DNA of 37,661 bases from Acidobacteriota bacterium (GTDB lineage: Bacteria > Acidobacteriota > Blastocatellia > RBC074), in NCBI GenBank assembly GCA_019639255.1, contig JAHBSF010000011.1:64001-101661 (forward strand). Reading direction: 5' to 3'. Made by a program: the position numbers and the translations under genes. Below are positions 27,895 through 37,661 of this stretch, piece after piece. Positions within the stretch are counted from its first letter, which is position 1. Every line of letters starts with the position of its first letter. Below the pieces are notes generated by a model. That model did no database searches. It worked only from the letters and a program-made list of their open reading frames with translations, and had not been told where the DNA came from.

Positions 27895-30354
27895 TTGAAC
27901 GCTTTTCTGAAATCCCGAATCGCGCCTGTAAACCTTCTATGGGTCACCGTAACGGTATTGGCCCTTTGGGCGGTGCTGATGCTTGCCCGGTATACGTTGA
28001 CCGTGCACCGTGCGGCCGTACAGTCCAACGATCAGTCGACGGCGCTGCTGTGGTTGCTTGGGGGTATTGCGGTATTGCTGACGCCGGCTTTCGGGCGCCG
28101 GGTGCGGACAACTGCTGCGTGGTGCATCGGGGCGGCGGGTATCGGGGCGGCGATGGTTGTACTCAGCGGGCAGCTTTCGGCGGCGCTGATCGCATTGTGG
28201 CTGACGGCGCTGGCCGGAGCCTGGGGCGACTGGTTGCTGCGGCGTTTGAGAATTTCGCTGCCTGATGATGAGTTGAGATGGTGCAGCATAATATTGCCGG
28301 TCGGACTGACGATGCTCGGCATGCTTGGACTACTGCTGGCGCTTGCCGGGCAACTGGCGCCGCTGCGCGTCCGCGTAATCCTCTCGGTCCTCACGCTGCT
28401 GCAATGGCGCACGTTTCAGCGATGCGCGGTGCGGACCGTACGAATTCTCAAAACGATTCCTTCGTGGTTCCAATCCTCGCCGACATACGAGCAGGCAATG
28501 TTTACGGTCTCATTTTCCTGTCTCTGCGTGCTCGGCCTGATGTGGGCCCTGACGCCCGAAATCCAGTACGACGGAGTCAACTATCATCTCGCGGTTCCGA
28601 AAGTTTATGTTGCCGAGCAGCGGCTCGTAGACATTCCGCTCTACATTCACTCCTACCTGGCGCGGCTGGCCGATATGCTCTTTACCGTTGCGCTGGCCGT
28701 ACACGGTCAGATGGCAGCCAAGCTTCTGGTGTTCGGCATGGGCATATGTACGGCGCTTACGGTATACGTGCTGGGGAGATCGGTTTTCAACGCGCGCAGC
28801 GGGCGGTGGGCTGCGCTGCTGTTTGCCTCCACGCCGCTGGTGATATGGCTTTCAACGACTACGTATATTGATTTGTGCCTGGGACTGTTTTTTCTGTGCA
28901 GTTTGAATTGTTTCCTGCTGTGGCGCGAATCGGGGCAAACGGGATGGCTTGCGGCAAGCGCGATTGCGGCAGGTGCGGCGATCGGGGCGAAGTTCAGCAT
29001 ACTGTATGGATTTCCCGTAGTGGCTTTGGTTCTACTGTACGATCTGGTCAGAGACAGGCAACTGTCGGGCACGGGTAAAACAGGCAGGCTTGCGGCTTAT
29101 ATTGCGCTGGTTGGGCTGATTGCGGCGCCCTGGTACATCATCACCTGGGTATTTACCGGCAATCCGTTTTTTCCGTTCCTGAACGGGATTTTTCGGAATC
29201 CGCTGATTCCGCCGGTCAACGATCTGGGACTGAGCGAACTATGGGGTGTTGGTACATCACCGGGTGCGTTGCTGCGACTGCCGTTTGCATTCACATTCGA
29301 TACGCACTTGTTCGGAGAAGCTTTGCCCGACGGCGCAATCGGCATTGCATTGGTATTAACGCCACTCGCGGTACTACTGGCGAAGCGGCGCACTCCGGCG
29401 ATCAATTTGCTGATGGGCGCCGCCGGCGTGTATCTTTTGCTGCTGGGGCTGACGTTTCAATACGCCAGATTCTATATTCCGGTTTATCCGTTGATCTGCC
29501 TGCTCGTCACGGGAGCGATATTCGGCGTCGAGTCATGCAATCGGCGGCAGGGCCTGATTGCGGGTGTACTGGCAATCGCGGCCGTGATCCAGTCGGCGGC
29601 GACGCCGTCGATGTACTGGAATATTCCGGGACGTTTTCCTCTGAAGCTGGTGCTGGGGCGGGAGCGGCCCGAAGCATTTCTGGTTCGGACTCTGGCGCCG
29701 TACCGCGCCGTGCAGTACCTGAACGGAGTGACGCAGCCGGGGCAAAAAGTGCTGGGACTCGGCGTCGAACAGGCGCGTTTTTATCTGAATGCGCCGCTGG
29801 GATCGCCGGGCGTATCACCCGAAGTAACGACGATTCTCAGGACTGAATCCGATGAAGACCTGATCGAAAGACTGCTGCGGAGAAACTACGTTTATCTGTG
29901 CATCAATAAATTAGCCCTGTCCGATCCCTCGACATGGCCGTTTCTGGACGAAACGTTTCTGGATCGACATGCTGTACTTGAATTCGAGAGAAATCATACT
30001 TCGGTATATCGCCTGTACCGGGCAAACGAGAAGCCGGAGCCGGTTGCCGAGCCGCCCAATAAGGCCGATTTTTCAGCGTCGCAAAACCCACTGAAAGTCT
30101 GCGACGGAACGGGGTTGGGCGTAACGACGCTCAGATGGAAGGCTCCCGGAGCGAGCCGGATCGAGGTACACATCAACGATCCTGACGGACCGACGTTCGC
30201 GGCGGGCGAAGCGGAAGGCTCGGCAGAGACGCAGAAATGGGTATCGGACGGTACGGTGTTTTTTCTTCAGGATGTCTCCGGCGGAGTGAAGGCTTCGCCC
30301 GACAATACGATTGCCGTGCTGAAGATAAAGGTAACGAGTGCGGGCTGCCCCTGA
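27895..30354 (+). CDS. Multi-pass membrane GT39-like protein with C-terminal novel domain
   Basis: 819 residues from a TTG at 27895; the first ATG is codon 29 (27979), which would cut into the first membrane segment, so TTG is preferred, though no Shine-Dalgarno is seen. About fourteen hydrophobic segments fill residues 10-580. A GT-C-like motif occurs in the loop after the middle segments (ALTPEIQYDGVNYHLAVPKV, residues about 220-240), then SYLARLADMLFTVA. A soluble region (about 590-720) follows, and residues 725-819 form a separate beta-rich domain: NPLKVCDGTGLGVTTLRW, IEVHINDPDGP, KWVSDGTVFFLQDVSGG, and a closing GCP. The same domain makes up the next gene's product. It probably transfers or handles lipid-linked sugars at the periplasmic face. 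The C-terminal domain is not one I can name. Confidence 0.85.
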   Translation: MNAFLKSRIAPVNLLWVTVTVLALWAVLMLARYTLTVHRAAVQSNDQSTALLWLLGGIAVLLTPAFGRRVRTTAAWCIGAAGIGAAMVVLSGQLSAALIALWLTALAGAWGDWLLRRLRISLPDDELRWCSIILPVGLTMLGMLGLLLALAGQLAPLRVRVILSVLTLLQWRTFQRCAVRTVRILKTIPSWFQSSPTYEQAMFTVSFSCLCVLGLMWALTPEIQYDGVNYHLAVPKVYVAEQRLVDIPLYIHSYLARLADMLFTVALAVHGQMAAKLLVFGMGICTALTVYVLGRSVFNARSGRWAALLFASTPLVIWLSTTTYIDLCLGLFFLCSLNCFLLWRESGQTGWLAASAIAAGAAIGAKFSILYGFPVVALVLLYDLVRDRQLSGTGKTGRLAAYIALVGLIAAPWYIITWVFTGNPFFPFLNGIFRNPLIPPVNDLGLSELWGVGTSPGALLRLPFAFTFDTHLFGEALPDGAIGIALVLTPLAVLLAKRRTPAINLLMGAAGVYLLLLGLTFQYARFYIPVYPLICLLVTGAIFGVESCNRRQGLIAGVLAIAAVIQSAATPSMYWNIPGRFPLKLVLGRERPEAFLVRTLAPYRAVQYLNGVTQPGQKVLGLGVEQARFYLNAPLGSPGVSPEVTTILRTESDEDLIERLLRRNYVYLCINKLALSDPSTWPFLDETFLDRHAVLEFERNHTSVYRLYRANEKPEPVAEPPNKADFSASQNPLKVCDGTGLGVTTLRWKAPGASRIEVHINDPDGPTFAAGEAEGSAETQKWVSDGTVFFLQDVSGGVKASPDNTIAVLKIKVTSAGCP

Positions 30355-30452
30355 GTAGGTCTATTGCAACAACAAAGCGCGTTAAAAAAACCCGATTGGA
30401 GCCCGTACCCGTTTTGAGAAGAAATGCTCGACATCGCAGGAGGATTGCAGAC

Positions 30453-30872
30453 CTGAAGCGCGTTGCGGGAATTCTGGGGGCGTGCGTATTGTACTTTTGC
30501 GGCTGCTCAAATCCACCGGGAATCAAACAATCGCCGGAGGTCAAACAACCGGTCGGCGTCAACGAGCGGCCGACGGGCTCTATCACAGCTTCGCCCAACC
30601 CGATACGGGTTTGCGCGGACGCGCTGACCGGTGTGACGAATCTTTCCTGGACATCGAACCGAACCCTGATAGTCGAAGTGCACGTTGATTCGCCCGCCGG
30701 ACCGCTGCTCAGCCGCACCGGATCTTCGGGCAGCACGACTACGGGAGACTGGGTCGTAAACGGGCAGGTATTTTATCTTCAGGACGCATCGCACGACGAA
30801 CCGCTCACGCCGTTGACTACGATCGCTTCTGTAACGGTCAAACACACGCAGGAAGGGTGTCCACCCGATTAG
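30453..30872 (+). CDS. Small lipoprotein consisting of the same novel domain
   Basis: 139 residues if read from the CTG at 30453, which has an ideal Shine-Dalgarno (GCAGGAGG, 30436-30443) nine bases upstream. The product then begins with a perfect lipoprotein leader, (M)KRVAGILGACVLYFCGC, Cys18 being the likely lipidated residue. The alternative TTG at 30414 adds a basic N-terminus and has no good ribosome site. After a short Pro-rich spacer, residues about 43-138 align with the C-terminal domain of the preceding membrane protein: ASPNPIRVC, GVTNLSW, VEVHVDSPAGP, WVVNGQVFYLQDAS, and TIASVTVKHTQEGCP. The shared VC and GCP cysteines could form a disulfide. It was probably born as a duplicate of the domain. 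Function unknown; surface or periplasmic binding is inferred. Confidence 0.7.
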   Translation: MKRVAGILGACVLYFCGCSNPPGIKQSPEVKQPVGVNERPTGSITASPNPIRVCADALTGVTNLSWTSNRTLIVEVHVDSPAGPLLSRTGSSGSTTTGDWVVNGQVFYLQDASHDEPLTPLTTIASVTVKHTQEGCPPD

Positions 30873-30946
30873 CTTCCTGCCTGCGGTTGCTGAAAAGGCG
30901 GGCGCGAAGCATTATATTCAGGCAATGGAGGTGTGGGAACAACGGG

Positions 30947-33412
30947 ATGGCGTGGGAAGAAACGGCAGCCAGTAATGCAGATACCGCCGGCGAAAAGTCG
31001 ATCGGGTCCGGGCGGCGCGCGCTGGTGCGTTTATGGTTGATCGAACTCGGCGCACTGACCGCAATCATCGGATCGTTGTGGGTCAAGCAGATTTATTTCA
31101 ACATCGCGCAGCGCGCGGCGTGGGCTGCGCCGGAAGAATCATTCTGGCAATGGGGCCAGAGCCATCTGAGCGTGCTGAGCCTGTCGCTTGCGATTCTGCT
31201 GCTTTTGTTCGGGCCCTTTCCGCTTATCCCCCGTTTCTTCCGTTTCGGGCTGCTGCTTGGGCTCAATCTGATCCTGACCTCGCTCATAGTCGCCGACATC
31301 ATCCACGCACAGTTTTTCGGGGCCGCAGTTTCCGTACTCAGTCTGGCCAACACGCATATGCTCGGCGCCGTGATTCCCAGCGTCGTCGAGGCGTTGCGGC
31401 CCGCATATCTGATATTCTACCTGGATTTCATACTCGGCATCATCGCGCTGCCGTATTACCGGCGCGCCAGCCGCAGCATTCCGCGACTTGAGCGCAGGCA
31501 TACGGCCTCGGTCAGCGCAGCGCTGCTTGTGGTGGGGCTGCTGCTTTTTTCTCCGTCAGTACGCGTGATGGAGGAAAAACACCAGCAGGGGCTGACGATG
31601 GGATTTCAACGCGAAATCAGTTCCGCGCTCGGACTCTTTCCCTATCATTTCTGGGACGTAGTCTACAACCTGAGGTCGGAGCGAACGCGCAGCAGGCAGG
31701 AGGATCTGAATCGGGCCAGACTGTATTTGGACGAAGTCCATCGGGAAGGCGAGCCGAAATCCGAACTCTTCGGTGCAGCGCGCGGAAAGAACCTGATCCT
31801 TATAAGCGCGGAATCGTTTCAGGCATTTCCCATCGGGCTGGAAGTCGACGGGCAGCCCGTCACGCCGCGGCTTTCGGCATTCATCAGGGAGAGTCTGTAC
31901 TTCAGCAATTTCTACGATCAAACAAGTCAGGGCCGCACTTCGGACGGCGAGTTTATGGCGCTCAATTCCCTGCATCCGCTTTCAATCGGGGACATTCCGA
32001 CGCAATACAACGCAAACTTTTTCCACGGAGCGCCGACAATACTTGCGCATCAAGGCTATGCGACGCTCTCGGCCTGCGCCGCTCCGGGCACGGTCTGGAG
32101 TATGAAAGTCATGCATTCGCGGTATAACTTTCAGCAGTCTTTTTATGAAGACAGTTTCAAGGAAGGGGATCGTCTGAACGGGGCGTGGATGGTGGACGGG
32201 GATTTTTTTGCGCAGGTGGTTCCGCTGCTCAAATCGCAGAAGCAGCCGTTTATGGCATTCATGCTGAGTTCTTCGAGCCATCACCCGTTCAAGATGCCGC
32301 AGAAGTTTCGGACGCTGAAGCTCGGCAAACTGGAAGGCGCCGTGCTCGGCGATTATCTGCACTCGGCGCGCTACTTCGACCAGTCGTTCGGCGAATTCAT
32401 CGACGGGTTGCGTCAGGCCGGGTTGCTGGATCAATGCGTGATTGCGGTTTACGGGGATCATCGCGGCGTATGGGCAAAGGACATTCCGCAACTTGCTCAA
32501 CTGCTCGGCGCATCGGAACAGGATGAATACTACAGATTCAAGGTGGAAAAGAGAGTGCCCTTCATCGTGCGGCTTCCTCACGCAGCGGCGGCCAGACAGA
32601 TCGATATCGCCGCCGGGCATCTGGATATCGCGCCGACGCTGCTGAGCCTGCTCGGGCAGGATTTCACTCAAGCCGCGATGCTCGGTCAGGATCTCACTAC
32701 GGAGCGCGAGCATATGGTTGTGTTCCGGGACGGCAGCTTCGCCGACGGCAGGCATTTGTACATCAACCGGCCCGACCCGACGCAACCGCCCACGTGCTAC
32801 GTAGCCGCAACGGGAGAAAAGATCTCCTGCGGTCAGTTCGAGGCGCAGCGCCGCGCGGCGCTCGGACGCCTTGAGATCTCCGACATAATCATCAGCGGTA
32901 ATCTGGTTTCAGAGATCGTCGCGAGCGGGGATTCGGCGCCTCAGCGCGGAAGCGTAAACGCACTCTTGAATCCCGGCTTTGAAGACCTGGCAGAGGGCAA
33001 GCCGACCGCGTGGGGAATCGCGGGCAATCCGGTTGTGGACATTCTGGGGTTGTATGCCGCCGATGGAAAAACGGCGCTGCAATCCAAAGGAGTGCGCGAC
33101 GTGTTTTACCAGACGGTTGGGGTAAAACCCGACAGCGTATATCTCGTCGAATGCTACGCTCGCGCAACGGCCGCGGATCAGCAGGGCCGATTGCAGATCA
33201 ACTGGCTCGACGCCGAAGGCAAACTGTTGAAGGAGCAGGTTGAAATCTTCAAGGTGGCCCAGCGCTGGGAACGATACGGAAGAATCGTCATCCCGCCGCC
33301 CGGAAGCGCAGCCGCTGCACTGTACGCCGGCGCGCTCGATCCCGGCGCGGTCTGGTTCGACAATCTCTTTCTGGGCGAAACAAGAGTAACGCCAGGCGAT
33401 AATTCGCGTTAA
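30947..33412 (+). CDS. LtaS/OpgB-like sulfatase-fold phosphotransferase with C-terminal jelly-roll-like domain
   Basis: 821 residues from the ATG at 30947, with GGAGG fifteen bases upstream; a GTG at 30857 would overlap the lipoprotein gene. Five membrane segments lie within residues 25-220. The extracytoplasmic alkaline-phosphatase-fold domain (about 280-600) has the LtaS-type metal and nucleophile residues: Glu289 in LISAESF, Thr331 in GRTSDGEFM, and Asp504/His505 in YGDHRG, with SSSSHHPFKMP between. Such enzymes move phosphoglycerol or phosphoethanolamine from lipids to glycans or glycolipids. The C-terminus (about 660-810: LNPGFEDLAEGKPTAWG, then VECYARATAADQQGRLQ) looks like a carbohydrate-binding jelly roll, unusual for this family. 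Its place after the glycosyltransferases suggests decoration of the glycan they build. Confidence 0.87.
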   Translation: MAWEETAASNADTAGEKSIGSGRRALVRLWLIELGALTAIIGSLWVKQIYFNIAQRAAWAAPEESFWQWGQSHLSVLSLSLAILLLLFGPFPLIPRFFRFGLLLGLNLILTSLIVADIIHAQFFGAAVSVLSLANTHMLGAVIPSVVEALRPAYLIFYLDFILGIIALPYYRRASRSIPRLERRHTASVSAALLVVGLLLFSPSVRVMEEKHQQGLTMGFQREISSALGLFPYHFWDVVYNLRSERTRSRQEDLNRARLYLDEVHREGEPKSELFGAARGKNLILISAESFQAFPIGLEVDGQPVTPRLSAFIRESLYFSNFYDQTSQGRTSDGEFMALNSLHPLSIGDIPTQYNANFFHGAPTILAHQGYATLSACAAPGTVWSMKVMHSRYNFQQSFYEDSFKEGDRLNGAWMVDGDFFAQVVPLLKSQKQPFMAFMLSSSSHHPFKMPQKFRTLKLGKLEGAVLGDYLHSARYFDQSFGEFIDGLRQAGLLDQCVIAVYGDHRGVWAKDIPQLAQLLGASEQDEYYRFKVEKRVPFIVRLPHAAAARQIDIAAGHLDIAPTLLSLLGQDFTQAAMLGQDLTTEREHMVVFRDGSFADGRHLYINRPDPTQPPTCYVAATGEKISCGQFEAQRRAALGRLEISDIIISGNLVSEIVASGDSAPQRGSVNALLNPGFEDLAEGKPTAWGIAGNPVVDILGLYAADGKTALQSKGVRDVFYQTVGVKPDSVYLVECYARATAADQQGRLQINWLDAEGKLLKEQVEIFKVAQRWERYGRIVIPPPGSAAAALYAGALDPGAVWFDNLFLGETRVTPGDNSR

Positions 33413-33442
33413 ACCGATCCACAGCAGATTGGTACAAAGCGT

Positions 33443-33561
33443 GAGACATAAAAGGAGAGATAACGCAACATTCGAAATAAGACGGAAACTACGGAAATAT
33501 TCAGCTTTTCCGTGATTTTCTTATCATTTCGAGTGTTGCGTTATCTCTCCTTTTATGTCTC
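33443..33561. repeat. Intergenic hairpin with long basal stem
   Basis: GAGACATAAAAGGAGAGATA at 33443 pairs with its complement ending GTCTC at 33561; pairing runs about 30 bases cleanly, then with interruptions. It uses the GCAACATTCGAAAT wording also seen at 381-480. It follows the LtaS-like gene, and the recurring 18-mer motif begins three bases after it. Confidence 0.9.
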
Positions 33562-33564
33562 GAT

Positions 33565-33582
33565 GTCGTGTGGTTTGATTTA
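33565..33582 (+). promoter_or_regulatory. Recurring leader motif GTCGTGTGGTTTGATTTA, copy 3
   Basis: Identical to the 18-mer before the SPFH gene (351-368, opposite strand). Its final TA is also the TA flanking the MITE-like element copy B, so the element inserted at the end of this motif and moved it about 290 bases away from metG. Confidence 0.5.
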
Positions 33583-33870
33583 CAGTGGTTTCGATTTTGG
33601 TGTTCAGTACTCTGCCAATCAAGTTCTTTGAGTTTTTCAGCCGCGGAGCGGCGAAAGATCTGTAGCCTGGTGCGTCAGCGCCAGGTCAGCAGGCGAAAAA
33701 CGTTTGAGCCCTGAAAGGGCGAAAGATCTTCCGCCCCTCCGGGGCTTACAGGTTTTTTCCACACCTACCCAGGGCTTACGCCCTGGGCTACAGATCTTTC
33801 GCCGCTCCGCGGCTCAAAACTCAAAAACTTTGTTTACAGAGTACTGAACACCAAAATCGAAACCGCTGTA
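33581..33870. mobile_element. MITE-like element with cloverleaf interior, copy B
   Basis: 290 bases, bounded by TA on both sides. The terminal inverted repeats (TACAGTGGTTTCGATTTTGG and onward to TACTCTG) match over about 34 bases with one mismatch. An internal stem of 28 bases (33638-33665 with 33787-33814) encloses palindromes parallel to copy A, though the GAGCCCTGAAAGGGC part of the second palindrome has diverged. Most of the internal sequence equals copy A at 1297-1584. No protein-coding capacity. It lies between the LtaS-like gene and metG and accounts for most of that 507-base gap. Confidence 0.82.
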
Positions 33871-33919
33871 AAAAGCGTATCCCAAATACGCGTTTGCTTC
33901 AGGAGGGGGAGAGATCGAC

Positions 33920-36001
<2,082 letters not shown>

Positions 36002-36023
36002 GAAAGTGCTGAGTGCGAGGAGG

Positions 36024-36173
36024 AGAAGAAAGTGCTGAGTGCTGAGTGCTGAGTGCTGAGTGCAATCAGGAACTGAAGAACTTCTATACAGAACATCTGT
36101 AAATAAAGTTCCTGATTTCCTGATTTCCTGTTTGCACTCAGCACTCAGCACTCAGCACTCAGCACTTTCTTCT
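36024..36173. repeat. Hairpin built of heptamer tandem repeats
   Basis: Left arm 36024-36064 and right arm 36133-36173 are perfectly complementary over 41 bases. Each contains four to five tandem copies of the 7-mer GCTGAGT (or its complement). The loop sequence also holds partly complementary ATCAGGAACT and AGTTCCTGAT. A stray heptamer pair lies at 36006-36016. It lies between metG and tatD, ending only nine bases before the tatD ATG. Confidence 0.92.
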
Positions 36174-36182
36174 CTCCCTTCT

Positions 36183-37013
36183 ATGCTGATCGACTCTCAC
36201 GCACATCTGGATACGCCGGTTTACGACGAGGATCGCGCCGAAGTCATTGCGCGCGCACGCGCGGCGGGCGTCGAACTGATGCTCGAAATTGCGGGCAGCG
36301 ACATCGGCGAAGGATCGCTCGAAAAGGGATTGCGCCTGGCCGAGGATCATTCTTTTATTTATGCCGCCGTGGGATTGCATCCGCACGAGGCGAGCATCTA
36401 CGACGATGCGCTCGAAGCCGAACTCATTGCCGCGAGCCTGCGCCCGAAAGTCATAGGCTGGGGCGAAATAGGGCTCGATTATCACTACGACAACAGCCCG
36501 CGCCCGGCGCAGCGCCGCGCATTCCGGCGCCAACTCGAACTTGCGCTCGACCGCCGATTGCCCGCAATTATCCACACGCGCGAGGCCGAAGCCGACACTC
36601 TTGAGATTTTAAGGCGCGCGTGGGCGCTCGGGGGCGGCGGCGAAATCGGAGGCATAATCCACTGCTTTACGGGCACAGCCGAATTCGCCGAAGCGGCCGT
36701 GGATATGGGTTTTCTTGTTTCGTTTTCCGGGGTGCTGACATTCAGGAAAGCGGAAGATCTGCGGGCGATTGCGGCGCGTCTGCCTCTGGACAGACTGCTC
36801 GTTGAGACGGACTGTCCTTATCTTGCGCCGATACCGCATCGCGGCCGGCGCAACGAGCCGGCCTTTGTGCGCGCAACGGCGGAATGTATGGCCGAAGTCA
36901 GGGGCGTATCGCTCGAAGAAATCGCCCTTGCGACCACAACCAACTTCCGCCGCCTGTTCAGGTTACAGGACCAACCCGAGGGCGCGCCCCCCAACCTGCA
37001 ACCCAATGATTGA
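36183..37013 (+). CDS. tatD: TatD-family metal-dependent hydrolase/DNase
   Basis: 276 residues, amidohydrolase-type TIM barrel. The metal-binding HAHLD (6-10), GLHPHEA (His), GWGEIGLDYHY (Glu), PAIIHTREA (His), IIHCFTG (His) and LVETDCPYLAP (Asp) motifs are all intact, as in 3'-5' exonuclease/DNase TatD proteins. The ATG at 36183 is the first residue of the conserved MLIDSHAHLD; longer readings would start inside the heptamer hairpin. There is no Shine-Dalgarno because the pyrimidine-rich right arm of the hairpin occupies that place, so translation may depend on coupling to metG or be limited by the hairpin. The metG-tatD order is frequent in bacteria. Confidence 0.96.
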   Translation: MLIDSHAHLDTPVYDEDRAEVIARARAAGVELMLEIAGSDIGEGSLEKGLRLAEDHSFIYAAVGLHPHEASIYDDALEAELIAASLRPKVIGWGEIGLDYHYDNSPRPAQRRAFRRQLELALDRRLPAIIHTREAEADTLEILRRAWALGGGGEIGGIIHCFTGTAEFAEAAVDMGFLVSFSGVLTFRKAEDLRAIAARLPLDRLLVETDCPYLAPIPHRGRRNEPAFVRATAECMAEVRGVSLEEIALATTTNFRRLFRLQDQPEGAPPNLQPND

Positions 37014-37032
37014 CACAACGGGCGGCCCCGGG

Positions 37033-37060
37033 TTACAACTTCACGCTTGTCCGTGATACT
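37033..37060 (+). promoter_or_regulatory. Possible promoter of yajQ
   Basis: TTACAA (37033-37038), 16 bases, GATACT (37055-37060), about 70 bases before the yajQ ATG. The -10 matches that of the promoter cassette. Weak -35; low confidence. Confidence 0.3.
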
Positions 37061-37130
37061 TATTTGAACGAACATCCACCGTCAGGCGACACTTTTGCCG
37101 TAGGCTCTGTTGTCGTGGAACTTGTGAATT

Positions 37131-37631
37131 ATGGCGCAGCAGAACAGCTTTGACATCACCTCCCAGATAGACCATGCCGAAGTAGTGAATGCCGTGAATC
37201 AGGCGCTCAAGGAAGTGCAGACGCGGTTTGATTTCAAGGGCAGCAAGAGCACGATTGAGATTGAAGGCAAGGCGGGGATCGTTCTGGTAGCGGACGACGA
37301 GTACAAGCTGAAGAGTCTGGACGACATTTTGCAGTCGAAGCTGGTCAAGCGCGGCGTGCCGCTCAAGGGATTGAGCTACGGCAAAGTGGATTCGGCGCTC
37401 GGCGGAACGGTGCGGCAGCGGATCGAGCTGCAGCAGGGCATTCCGCAGGAGAAGGCCAAGGAGATCGTCAAACACATCAAGGATCTGAAGTTCAAGGTTC
37501 AGGCCTCGATTCAGGGAGATCTCGTGCGGGTGACGGGCAAGGACCGCGATACGCTGCAGGAGGTGATAGCCTCGTTGCGGCAGCGCGACTTCGGAATCGA
37601 CATGCAGTTTACAAACTATAGATCGAACTGA
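37131..37631 (+). CDS. yajQ: YajQ family nucleotide (cyclic di-GMP)-binding protein
   Basis: 166 residues, full length for the family. It opens with FDITSQIDHAEVVNAVNQA, then TRFDFKGSKSTIEI, and closes with the highly conserved GKDRDTLQEVIA and FGIDMQFTNYR. Two ferredoxin-like halves bind nucleotide; homologues in Xanthomonas bind cyclic di-GMP and act with a transcription factor, others bind tRNA or nucleotides. Cytosolic. The ribosome site is weak (GTGGAA). The stop is followed by GGAGAGAAGAAG up to the window end, which may be the ribosome site of a further gene. Confidence 0.96.
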   Translation: MAQQNSFDITSQIDHAEVVNAVNQALKEVQTRFDFKGSKSTIEIEGKAGIVLVADDEYKLKSLDDILQSKLVKRGVPLKGLSYGKVDSALGGTVRQRIELQQGIPQEKAKEIVKHIKDLKFKVQASIQGDLVRVTGKDRDTLQEVIASLRQRDFGIDMQFTNYRSN

Positions 37632-37661
37632 GGAGAGAAGAAGTGCAGACGGGGAAGAAGA

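Noticed and set aside
30237-30452. Earlier start of the lipoprotein gene overlapping the membrane protein gene
   Set aside because: It would put a non-hydrophobic stretch of 72 residues before a perfect lipoprotein leader and overlap the preceding gene by over 100 bases; the ribosome site favours 30453.
36006-36173. Possible CRISPR or minisatellite array
   Set aside because: The units are uninterrupted 7-mers in inverted orientation with no spacers; it is one hairpin.

Overview
The window (about 37.7 kb, GC-rich, no rRNA, tRNA, CRISPR array or transposase gene seen) looks like a chromosomal stretch of a Gram-negative soil or aquatic bacterium, most likely an Acidobacteriota member. Reasons: an Oar-type TonB-dependent receptor with an N-terminal carboxypeptidase-regulatory-like domain, a sigma-factor/serine-threonine-kinase remnant with a DWG motif, a GMC oxidoreductase with a Cys cluster, a DUF1080 protein, and unusually dense intergenic repeats. 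The phylum is an inference from gene families.

Left part (1-11.1 kb): a partial SPFH-domain gene, then a leftward sugar gene set (DUF1080/3-keto-disaccharide hydrolase, 3-hexulose-6-phosphate-synthase-like enzyme, zinc alcohol dehydrogenase, xylose-isomerase-like TIM barrel, SDR) divergent from a rightward TonB receptor. The two sides share one intergenic region in which two back-to-back sigma-70-type promoters overlap a GntR-like palindrome. A GMC oxidoreductase follows the receptor. Together this suggests uptake and 3-keto-type oxidation of a glycoside.

Middle (11.1-23.9 kb): a leftward GT81-like glycosyltransferase, and a leftward single-module NRPS (C-A-T-TE) coupled to a shortened phosphopantetheinyl transferase. 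Both transcription units start from near-identical 70-bp repeats that carry a good sigma-70-type promoter. Then come a rightward multi-pass PMT/ArnT-like protein, a broken sigma/kinase gene, a small membrane protein, an M28 peptidase and a leftward D-serine-dehydratase-like PLP enzyme.

Right part (24-33.4 kb): a rightward cell-surface glycan set, comprising a giant GT2-GT4-GT2 fusion, a multi-pass membrane protein ending in an unrecognised ~95-residue domain, a small lipoprotein made almost entirely of the same domain, and an LtaS/OpgB-like sulfatase-fold transferase with a C-terminal jelly-roll-like domain. The window closes with housekeeping genes metG, tatD and yajQ.

Almost every gene boundary holds a long hairpin of one degenerate family (arms built of GATAACGGAACAAACGGAA-like words; 10-11 hairpins plus two half-arms). 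In most copies the two arms match each other better than they match other copies. Two ~290-bp MITE-like elements with ~30-bp terminal inverted repeats and a predicted cloverleaf interior sit before the SDR gene and before metG. The best candidates for something undescribed are the paired novel domain, the mobile-looking promoter cassette, and the hairpin/MITE repeat system.
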